Of a stretch of 55,280 bases of DNA, positions 16,999 through 23,984 are shown piece by piece; position 1 is the stretch's first letter; every line of letters starts with the position of its first letter. A model generated the notes under the pieces. The model was not told where the DNA came from. It searched no databases and saw only the letters and a list, made by a program, of their open reading frames with translations. Source of the DNA: Labilithrix sp. (GTDB taxonomy: Bacteria > Myxococcota > Polyangia > Polyangiales > Polyangiaceae); contig JAQBQL010000187.1 of assembly GCA_028287035.1 (NCBI GenBank), positions 1 through 55,280 of the forward strand, given 5' to 3'. Both the position numbers and the translations under genes were made by a program.

Positions 16999-17892
16999 GC
17001 CGTCCTCGTAGGTGGCGTCGGTGGAGTGGGTCATCACCACGAACACCGCGGGGCGGCCGGCCGACGCGAAGCGCGCGTAACGGCGGAGCGCGTGGGCCAC
17101 GAGCGATCCGTGCAGCGGGTCGGCACGGAGGAGCCGGCCGAGCACGCGGAACATCGCGATCGGCACCTCGAGCACGCCCTCGGCGATCGTCCAGGGGTCG
17201 AGGCGCCGCTCGCCCGACCAGTCGAAGCGCGGAGCATGCTTCTGGCGAGCGTCGCGGAGCCCGGGCACCGCGGAGCTGTCGACCGTGAAGCCGGCGCTCG
17301 CCAGGACGGCCGGTGCGCGCTCGTCGAGCGCCCAGTTCCCCCAGCGGAACGAGGTGAGCGCGGCGCCGGTGCCGGCGTAGAGCTCCTCGAGCAGCGCACG
17401 CCCGGCGCGGACGAGGCGCTCCAGGTCGGGTACCGAGAGATCGCACGCGCGTCCCGAGGTCCACGACGTTCCGGTGCGGGCGGCGAGAGCGCGGTCCGAG
17501 GACGGATGGAGGTGAAGGCCGACCTCGTGCCCGGCCGCAGGAAGGGCGCGGAGCGTGCGCTCGACGTCGGCGAGCACGGCGCCCCGCGCGGTCAGCCCGT
17601 GCGGCGCGACCAGGAACGTCGCCGGCGCGTCGTGCGCAGCGAGGGCCGTCCCGAGGTGCCTGACGCCCGCGAGGTAACCCTGGAAGGCGCCCGGCGCGCG
17701 CCCTTGCCAGACCCGCTGCTCGCTCCGTTCGACGTGGCCGCCCTCCGTGTCGACGGTCACGACGAGCAGCGCTCGTCCCGGCGCGCCGGGCTGCGGCTCG
17801 CCGAACGGGAGCCGCACCGCCGGGCCGGCGCACGCGACGAGACGCCGGCCGGCGCGCGACTCGAGGGCGCGATAGGCGAGCTCCTTCAGCAC
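16882..17892 (-). CDS. Polysaccharide deacetylase-like protein
   Basis: 336 residues from a GTG at 17892 that overlaps the stop codon of the upstream GT4 gene; an ATG at 17964 is possible but sits 79 bases inside that gene. NodB-type motifs are visible: VTVDTEGGH with Asp48 and Glu50, and GHEVGLHLHP with His122, His127 and His129, followed by FRWGNWALDE and a late MTHSTDATY. The family removes acetyl groups from polysaccharides using a metal. No signal peptide is seen, so it may act on a cytoplasmic or lipid-linked sugar in the surrounding glycan cluster. The 3' end overlaps the convergent GT2 gene by 117 bases. Confidence 0.8.
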   Translation of the reverse strand: MLKELAYRALESRAGRRLVACAGPAVRLPFGEPQPGAPGRALLVVTVDTEGGHVERSEQRVWQGRAPGAFQGYLAGVRHLGTALAAHDAPATFLVAPHGLTARGAVLADVERTLRALPAAGHEVGLHLHPSSDRALAARTGTSWTSGRACDLSVPDLERLVRAGRALLEELYAGTGAALTSFRWGNWALDERAPAVLASAGFTVDSSAVPGLRDARQKHAPRFDWSGERRLDPWTIAEGVLEVPIAMFRVLGRLLRADPLHGSLVAHALRRYARFASAGRPAVFVVMTHSTDATYEDGSPTPVVRALGELLAFAREEPGIEIVTLREAARRWSSGR

Positions 17893-19079
17893 GCGCGCGC
17901 CTCGTCGTAGATGGCGAGGAGCGCGGGCTTGAGCCGATCCCACGACAGGCGGCCGTGCACCCACGCGGCGGCGCGTCCGGCGCGAGCACGCGCCGCGGCG
18001 CCGTCCTCGAGCGTCGCCACGATGGCGCGGGCGAGGGCCTCGGCGTCGCCGGGATCCACGGCGAGGCCGCGCGCCCCGTCATCGACGAGCGCCGCGAGGC
18101 CGCCGCTCCGGCTCACCACGACCGGACAGCCGCACGCCATCGCCTCGATCGCGACGAGGCCCTGTCCCTCGGTGCCGGACGCGTCGCTGCGCGAGGGAAG
18201 GACCGTCACCGCGCTCGCGCGGAAGCGCGCCGCCAGCTCCTCCTGCGAGGCGGCCGGCGCGAACCGGATGCGTGCTCCGATCCCGAGCGCTCGCGCGCGG
18301 GCCGCGAGCGCCGTCGCTTCCGGGCCGTCGCCGTTCACGAGGAGCCGCGCCTCGGGGACCCGTGCGAGCACGCGCGGAAACGCCTCGACGAGCACGTCCG
18401 CACCCTTCTGGCGAGAGAGGCGGCCCGCGAACACCACCGTCCGGTCGCGCGGCTCGCCGTCGGGTGGGGCGTGGAAGATGCCGGGCGCGAAGCCCATCGG
18501 GAGGAGCCGCGTGCGGCGCTCGGCACCGGGCACGCGCGCCGCGAGCTCACGCGCGGTCGCCTCGCTGTTGACGGTGATCACCGCGGCGCGACGGGCGACG
18601 GCACGCTGGAGAAGACGCGCGAACGGGGAGCCGAGCGCGTGGAGATCGCTCCCGTGCACCGACACGACGAGCGGCACGCGCGTCCGGGTGAGGGCCGCGA
18701 CGAGACCCTGAGGCACGAGGAAGTGCGCGTGCAGGAGATCGTAGCCTTCTTCCAGCGCCTGCCACGTGGCGGCGAGACCGGCCCCGAGCAGCGCGGGCAC
18801 CTGGAGCGCGGCGCGCCGGCTCGCGCGCGCGTTCGGGAGGATGCCGCCGCCGTAGCAGAGTCGCTGCCCCGACTCCGGTAACCAGTAGCGGTAGCGGCGC
18901 ACCTCGAGCGAGCCGTCGCGCTCCCGGCGCGCCGCCCCCGCATGATGCGGCGCGAGGACGGTGACCTGCCACTCGGGAGCGGCGAGGCGGGCGAGGTGCT
19001 CGACGAAGCGCGCCGTGCCGTCCGCCGGCCACCGAGGGAACGTGCTCGTCGTCACGAGGGCTCGCGGCGTCGTGGTCAT
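17886..19079 (-). CDS. Glycosyltransferase family 4
   Basis: 397 residues with GT-B architecture. The N-terminal half begins TTSTFPRWPADGTARFVEHL and contains LLHAHFLVPQG and VSVHGSDLHAL. The C-terminal half has VVFAGRLSRQKGADVLVEAF, LLVNGDGPE and the donor-binding EGQGLVAIEAMACGCPVV with its conserved Glu residues. It should transfer a sugar from a nucleotide donor in envelope or exopolysaccharide synthesis; donor and acceptor are unknown. The stop overlaps the start of the deacetylase gene (GTGCTGA), indicating a translationally coupled pair. It is divergent from the second GT4 gene with only 27 bases between the starts. Confidence 0.93.
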   Translation of the reverse strand: MTTTPRALVTTSTFPRWPADGTARFVEHLARLAAPEWQVTVLAPHHAGAARRERDGSLEVRRYRYWLPESGQRLCYGGGILPNARASRRAALQVPALLGAGLAATWQALEEGYDLLHAHFLVPQGLVAALTRTRVPLVVSVHGSDLHALGSPFARLLQRAVARRAAVITVNSEATARELAARVPGAERRTRLLPMGFAPGIFHAPPDGEPRDRTVVFAGRLSRQKGADVLVEAFPRVLARVPEARLLVNGDGPEATALAARARALGIGARIRFAPAASQEELAARFRASAVTVLPSRSDASGTEGQGLVAIEAMACGCPVVVSRSGGLAALVDDGARGLAVDPGDAEALARAIVATLEDGAAARARAGRAAAWVHGRLSWDRLKPALLAIYDEARAC

Positions 19080-19106
19080 GCGGTGTGGTAAGCGAGAGCC
19101 CGGGCG

Positions 19107-20276
19107 ATGAACGTCACGCTACCACGGCCGATGGGCGCGTCTCGCGCGGCCCGGCTCACCTTGCTGTGCCGCTCGCTCGACGGCGGCGGGGCGGAGCGCG
19201 TGATGATCGCGCTGGCCGGCGCCTTCGCCGGGCTGGGGCACGAGGTCGATCTCGTGATCCTCACCGGCCGCGACGAGGCGGAGCTCGGGTCGCTGCCCGG
19301 CGCGGTGCGCGTGGTGTGGCTCGAGGCGCCACGGCCGGAGCTCGCCGCATTCCGGCTCCTCGGTCACCTCCGGCGGACGTCACCGTCGGCGATCCTCTCG
19401 ACGCTGGTGCTCCCCAACGCGCTCGCCGTGGCGTGCGCCGCGCTCCTCCCTCGCGGGCGCCGTCCGCGCGTCGTCGTGCGGGAGGCGAACACCCTCTCGG
19501 CGGCGCTCCGCCACCGGCCTCTCACCTCGCGCCTCCTTGCCGGGGTCGCGGCCCGCGTGGCGTATCCGCGCGCCGACGCGATCGTCGCGGTGTCGGAAGG
19601 CGCGCGGGACGATCTCGCCGCCTTCCTCGGGCTGCCCCGTTCGCGGGTCCGCGCCATCGCCAATCCGTTCCCGGCCGCCGAGGTGCTCGCGCGCGCGGCG
19701 GAGCCCGTCGACGATCCATGGCTCCGCGCGCCGCGTGAGGTCCCGGTGGTGGTGGCGGCGGGGCGGCTCGTCCCGAAGAAGGGCTTTCACGTGCTGCTCG
19801 AGGCCGTGGCGCTGCTCCGCCGCACGCGCGACGTACGGCTGCTGATCATGGGCGAGGGTCCGGAGCGTGCCGACCTCGAGCGCCGCGTCGCGCGGCTCGC
19901 CCTCGGCGACCACGTGAGGCTCGTGGGTCACCTTGCGAACCCGTTCTCGGTCCTCGCGAGGGCCGATCTCTTCGTGCTGTCGTCGCTCGCCGAGGGCATG
20001 CCGAACGTGCTGCTCGAGGCGCTCGCGTGCGGCTGCCCGGTGGTGGCGACGGACTGCCCGAGCGGCCCGCGGGAGATCCTCGCGAACGGAGCGCACGGCG
20101 CGCTCGTCCCGCCGGACGACGCCGGCGCCCTCGCCGTCGCCATGGACCGCGCCCTCGCCGCGCCCGCCGTCCGGAGCGCCCGGGCGACCGGCCCGTTCGA
20201 TCTGGCGCTCGTCGCGCGCGCGTACCTCGAGGTGCTCCTCCCGGCGGATGGACTGGACACCGGCCGCCGTCGATGA
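19107..20276 (+). CDS. Glycosyltransferase family 4
   Basis: 389 residues, GT-B fold. The N-terminus has LLCRSLDGGGAERVMIALA, a hallmark of the WcaI/GtfB-like GT4 group, and the C-terminal half has VVAAGRLVPKKGFHVLLEA, LLIMGEGPERADLE, VLSSLAEGMPNVLLEALACG with the catalytic Glu pair. It is predicted to build a surface glycan together with its neighbours. It is distinct from the divergent GT4 at 17886-19079, so two different linkages are likely. A very small exported protein gene follows 13 bases downstream. Confidence 0.93.
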   Translation: MNVTLPRPMGASRAARLTLLCRSLDGGGAERVMIALAGAFAGLGHEVDLVILTGRDEAELGSLPGAVRVVWLEAPRPELAAFRLLGHLRRTSPSAILSTLVLPNALAVACAALLPRGRRPRVVVREANTLSAALRHRPLTSRLLAGVAARVAYPRADAIVAVSEGARDDLAAFLGLPRSRVRAIANPFPAAEVLARAAEPVDDPWLRAPREVPVVVAAGRLVPKKGFHVLLEAVALLRRTRDVRLLIMGEGPERADLERRVARLALGDHVRLVGHLANPFSVLARADLFVLSSLAEGMPNVLLEALACGCPVVATDCPSGPREILANGAHGALVPPDDAGALAVAMDRALAAPAVRSARATGPFDLALVARAYLEVLLPADGLDTGRRR

Positions 20277-20289
20277 AAAGCTCTGCCGC

Positions 20290-20436
20290 GTGAAGGAACG
20301 ATCGGTCTGGGTGCGCATGGTCCTCGTCCTCTTCGTGGCGGCGGGCGCGCTCGCGTTCTCGGTGCAGACGGCCTGCTCCGGTTCCGGCAGCAGCACCGGC
20401 GTCACCTACGGCGACTACGACGACTACGGCCGCTGA
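20290..20436 (+). CDS. Very small exported or lipoprotein-like peptide
   Basis: 48 residues from a GTG at 20290; a GTG at 20311 or an ATG at 20317 are alternatives, with GAAGGA at 20292-20297 as a possible ribosome site for those. The peptide has a basic start (KERSVWVR), one hydrophobic segment MVLVLFVAAGALAFSV and a cysteine in QTACSGSGSS, resembling a short signal peptide ending in a lipobox, though the -3 residue is not ideal. The mature tail is Gly/Ser then Asp/Tyr-rich (TYGDYDDYGR). It fills a gap in the glycan cluster. No family is recognised; it could be a small surface peptide. Confidence 0.45.
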   Translation: MKERSVWVRMVLVLFVAAGALAFSVQTACSGSGSSTGVTYGDYDDYGR

Positions 20437-20506
20437 GCCGTCGCCGGGCGCCGACCGGGTCTGGCGCGCCGTCCTCGTCGGACTGACGCTGCTGAACGCG
20501 CTGCCC

Positions 20507-22012
20507 TTGTGGGCGGCGAAGTATCTCCCCTTCACGGATCTTCCCGAGCACGTCGCCACGTCGGACGCGCTCCGGCACTGGCTCGACCCCGGCCGCGGCG
20601 ACCACGCGACGTACGTCCTTGCGTTCGGCAAGAGCCAGTACCTCGCCTACCACGTGGCGGCGGCGCTCCTCGACGTCACCGGGCACCACGCGATCCTGGC
20701 GAATCGCGTCCTGCTCACGATCGTCGCCGTCCTCTTCCCGCTCTCCCTGCGCTCGCTCGTGAGGGCGCACGGGACCGACGAGCGGATCGCGATCCTGGCG
20801 TGTCCTCTCTTCTGGTGCCGGCCGCTCGTCATCGGCTTCTTGCCGTACATGGCGGCGATCCCGGCGCTGCTCTTCGCGCTGGCGCTGCACGCCCGGCAGC
20901 AGCGAACGCCCACGTTGCGTCGTGAGCTCGGGCTCGCCGCGCTCGGGCTGCTCGTCTTCTACCTGCACGTGAGCGCGTTCCTCGTGCTCGTCGTCGTCGC
21001 GGTGGTGACCGCGTTGCTGCCCGCCGTTGGGCCGCGTTCGTGGCGCACCGCGCTCCGCTCGCTGCTCTGGCTCGCGCCGTCGCTCGCCGCCGCTGCAGCG
21101 TGGGCGGCGCTCTCCGACGCAAACGGCGGGCCCGCGCTCATCGCGCACGAGGCGGCGGTGACGTACGTGCCGCGCAGCTCGCTCGGCCTGTACTTCGCGA
21201 TGTGGACGCACGACGTGTGGAAGGGCCACCTCGACGAGTACGGCGCCGTCGCGTTCTGGCTCCTGGTCGCCTATCTCGGCGCGCAGCGTCGCTCGGGGGA
21301 GCCGGAGGGGACGCGCGGCCTCGTCGCACGCGCCGCGCCGTTCCTGTGCGTGCTCGTCCTCTACCTCGCGGTGCCCTTCAAGGTCGGCGCGGGCGCCATG
21401 CTCAACGTGCGCCTCGGCGTGATCGTCGCGCTCCTGCTCCTCCTCGTGCCACGCCCCGACCGCAGCCGCGCCACGCACGCTGCGTTCGTGCTCGCGTCGC
21501 TCCTCGCCCTCGTCACCACCGCCAATGCCGCCGTGCAGATCCACGGTTCGCAGCGCGAGCTCGGCGACCTCGACGCGCTCATCGACGAGGTGAGGCCGGG
21601 CGCGCGGGTGCTCACGCTCAGCTTCGCGCGCGAGTCGGCGTACACCGTGCCGGCGCCCTGGGTGCACGTGCTCGCGTACCACCGGCTGCGTGAGGGCGGC
21701 GTCGCCTCGCTCTCGTTCTCCGAGATGGGGCACTGGCCGGTGCGCTTCCGGCCCGGCCTGGAGCCGCCGAAGAGGGCCGTGACGTTCTGGGACTTCCAGC
21801 CGTGCCTCTTCCGCAACTCGACGGACGGCGCGTACTACGACTACGTCGTGTCGCGCGGCCTCGACCCCTTCGCGAACCAGCCGCCCGGGCCGCGCTGGCG
21901 GCCGCTCCGCGCGATCGGAGAGTTCCAGGTGTTCGAGCGCTCGACGGAGGCGCCGTTCCCCGCCGCCGAGGACGTGGGCCCGTGCGCTCCGCCGTCGCCG
22001 CGCGTACCGTGA
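20507..22012 (+). CDS. Polytopic membrane protein, probable GT-C-type glycosyltransferase
   Basis: 501 residues from a TTG at 20507. The codons just before it keep reading as a plausible hydrophobic start (RVWRAVLVGLTLLNALPL), but no ATG or GTG exists in that frame before an upstream stop near 20291, so the true start is unclear. There are about ten membrane segments, an early periplasmic-loop motif PFTDLPEHVATSD resembling the acidic first loop of GT-C enzymes, and a soluble C-terminal part of about 170 residues. GT-C enzymes use lipid-linked sugars on the periplasmic face. A second polytopic GT-C-like gene follows after 10 bases, almost certainly in the same transcript. Confidence 0.7.
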   Translation: MWAAKYLPFTDLPEHVATSDALRHWLDPGRGDHATYVLAFGKSQYLAYHVAAALLDVTGHHAILANRVLLTIVAVLFPLSLRSLVRAHGTDERIAILACPLFWCRPLVIGFLPYMAAIPALLFALALHARQQRTPTLRRELGLAALGLLVFYLHVSAFLVLVVVAVVTALLPAVGPRSWRTALRSLLWLAPSLAAAAAWAALSDANGGPALIAHEAAVTYVPRSSLGLYFAMWTHDVWKGHLDEYGAVAFWLLVAYLGAQRRSGEPEGTRGLVARAAPFLCVLVLYLAVPFKVGAGAMLNVRLGVIVALLLLLVPRPDRSRATHAAFVLASLLALVTTANAAVQIHGSQRELGDLDALIDEVRPGARVLTLSFARESAYTVPAPWVHVLAYHRLREGGVASLSFSEMGHWPVRFRPGLEPPKRAVTFWDFQPCLFRNSTDGAYYDYVVSRGLDPFANQPPGPRWRPLRAIGEFQVFERSTEAPFPAAEDVGPCAPPSPRVP

Positions 22013-22022
22013 CCGGCGAGCC

Positions 22023-23948
22023 ATGCTCCTTCGCGCGCTGAAGTTCCTGGAGCAGCGCTTCACGGCGGTGGTGCTCGTGCTGGCGGTCGTGCAGGCGGCG
22101 GCGCTCGTCGCGTTGCGGCCTGGCGTGCTCAGCGTCGACGAGGTGACCTACCTCGCGATGGCGCGGAGCGCCGCCCACGGCGCCCCGCTCGTGCTGGGCG
22201 ACGGCGGCCTCGGGCCCTCGCCCGAGCTCGCGTCGGTGCTGGTGCACGAGGTCGCCGGCCGGCTCGTCGCGCAGTATCCCGCGGGGTACGCGCTCCTCGC
22301 GGCGCCGTTCTACCTCGCGCTCGGCTCACGCGGCCTCTTCGTGATGAGCACGTTCGCGTTCTACGGCGCGGCGCTCCTGACCCGCCGGCTCGCCGCCCGT
22401 GCGCTCGGCAGCGCGCGACGCGGGGTCCTCGCTGCGGCCGTCCTCGTGCTCGGCAGCTTCGCGTGGGAGTACGGCGCCGGGCTGTGGCCGCACGCGCTGA
22501 CCATGCTGCTCGTCACCGCCGCCGTGCTGGCGGCGTACGAGGACCGGCCGCTGCGCGCCGGGCTGCTGACCGGGCTCGCGATGACGGTGCGGCTCGACGC
22601 GACCTTCCTCGTCCCGGCGCTCCTCCTCCTTCCCGCGCTCCGGAAGGGGGCCGGCGCCTCGTGGCGGGAGGCGGCGCCCCTCCTCGCCGGGCTCGTGCCG
22701 GGCCTCGCGTTCCTCGCCGCGACGAACCACCTGAAGTTCGGCACGTGGATGCCCTTCTCCTACGGCCCGTGGCACCCCGACACGTCGAACACGGGCGCGG
22801 GCGCGTACTACCGGCTCGCGGTGCTCGGCCTCGTCGGCCTCGCGGCGGCGTACGTCGGAGCGACGAGGCCGCAGCTCCTCGGGAAGAGGTCGCTCGTCCT
22901 CGGCGCGCTCGTCGCGTGCGTGCTCGCCCTCGCGCTGCCCGGGACGCGCGACGCGCTCGCCCGCTTCGGTGACGGGCTCCGCCAGCTGCTCCTCGACCTC
23001 CGCTTCCGGGAGCTCGACGCGTACGAGCCCGCGCTCGGCCGCAGCGCGCGCGGCGCGATGATCTACGCCGGCACCCTCAAGAAGTCGCTCGCCCAGAGCC
23101 TTCCGTACCTGGCGCTCGTTCCCGTCTCGCTGCTGGCGGCCCGCCGTTCGCCGGAGCGCCTCCGGGCGCGGCTCGCGGTGCTCGTCCCCTTCCTCGTGTA
23201 TCTCGGCGTGTTCTCGACGTTCCGCTGGCACGGCGGCATGTCCTTCAACCTCCGGTACTTCGTGCCGGTGCTGCCGGTGCTCGCCGTGCTCGCCGCCGAC
23301 GGCCTCGTGGCGCTCGCGCGCGGGTCGTCGAGCGTCATGCATCCGCTGCGGAGCGCCGACGTGGTGGCGCTCGCGAGCCTCGGGCTCCTGCTCGCCGCGG
23401 GCGCAGTGCTCCAGCTGCCGAGCGCGAGCCTCGCCGTGGCGGAGCGAGCGGTGCTCGACGCGCCGCTCCTCGTCGGCGCCGCCCTCGCGGTGAGCGTCGC
23501 GGTGGCGGCGCTGCTGCGCGGACCCGCGCGCGCCCGCGCCGCCGCCGTGGCCTACGTGCTCGGCATCTTCGCGATCGCCATGGCCGGCGTCGTCGAGCTG
23601 ACCTACGACGCGGTGGCCACCGCGCGCGTCCGCGCCGCCGGGCACCGGGTCGCGGTCCGCGTTGCCTTGGTCGCCCCGCGTGGATCGCTCCTGGTCGTCG
23701 ACTTCCCGGACCGCGCGGCGCTGCTCGTGGAGGACGACGACGTGCTCGCGACGGGAACGCTCGACGCCTACGCGGACGCCGAGCGGCTCGTGCGCCTCGC
23801 CGCCTCGCGCGCCCAGCGCTCCTTCGCGGTGATGTCGCCCGCCGCGCTCGAGAAGCTGAGGGCGCAGCCCGGCCTCGTCGTGGAACCGCCCGCCGACGCT
23901 CGTGACGGCGTGCTGATCGCCGAGCTCCGCCCCGCAGGGCGTGATTGA
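22023..23948 (+). CDS. GT-C (family 39/ArnT-like) membrane glycosyltransferase
   Basis: 641 residues. An N-terminal membrane helix (about 14-32) is followed by SVDEVTYLAMARS with the acidic pair Asp39-Glu40, typical of the catalytic first loop of GT39/PMT-ArnT proteins. About a dozen membrane segments follow up to residue 540, then a soluble domain of about 100 residues with GSLLVVDFPDRAALLVEDD. Such enzymes transfer a sugar from a polyprenyl phosphate, fitting the GT2 at 15946 that would make that donor. It starts 10 bases after the preceding polytopic gene. Acceptor unknown: protein, lipid A-like or polysaccharide. Confidence 0.82.
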   Translation: MLLRALKFLEQRFTAVVLVLAVVQAAALVALRPGVLSVDEVTYLAMARSAAHGAPLVLGDGGLGPSPELASVLVHEVAGRLVAQYPAGYALLAAPFYLALGSRGLFVMSTFAFYGAALLTRRLAARALGSARRGVLAAAVLVLGSFAWEYGAGLWPHALTMLLVTAAVLAAYEDRPLRAGLLTGLAMTVRLDATFLVPALLLLPALRKGAGASWREAAPLLAGLVPGLAFLAATNHLKFGTWMPFSYGPWHPDTSNTGAGAYYRLAVLGLVGLAAAYVGATRPQLLGKRSLVLGALVACVLALALPGTRDALARFGDGLRQLLLDLRFRELDAYEPALGRSARGAMIYAGTLKKSLAQSLPYLALVPVSLLAARRSPERLRARLAVLVPFLVYLGVFSTFRWHGGMSFNLRYFVPVLPVLAVLAADGLVALARGSSSVMHPLRSADVVALASLGLLLAAGAVLQLPSASLAVAERAVLDAPLLVGAALAVSVAVAALLRGPARARAAAVAYVLGIFAIAMAGVVELTYDAVATARVRAAGHRVAVRVALVAPRGSLLVVDFPDRAALLVEDDDVLATGTLDAYADAERLVRLAASRAQRSFAVMSPAALEKLRAQPGLVVEPPADARDGVLIAELRPAGRD

Positions 23949-23984
23949 CGGAGGGCCGTGCCGCGTGAAGGATCGGGCGCTCGA

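Noticed and set aside
17843..17854. GCCGGC-type palindrome similar to those at 43291 and 46371
   Set aside because: It lies inside the deacetylase coding region and is shorter; such palindromes are expected in DNA this rich in G and C.
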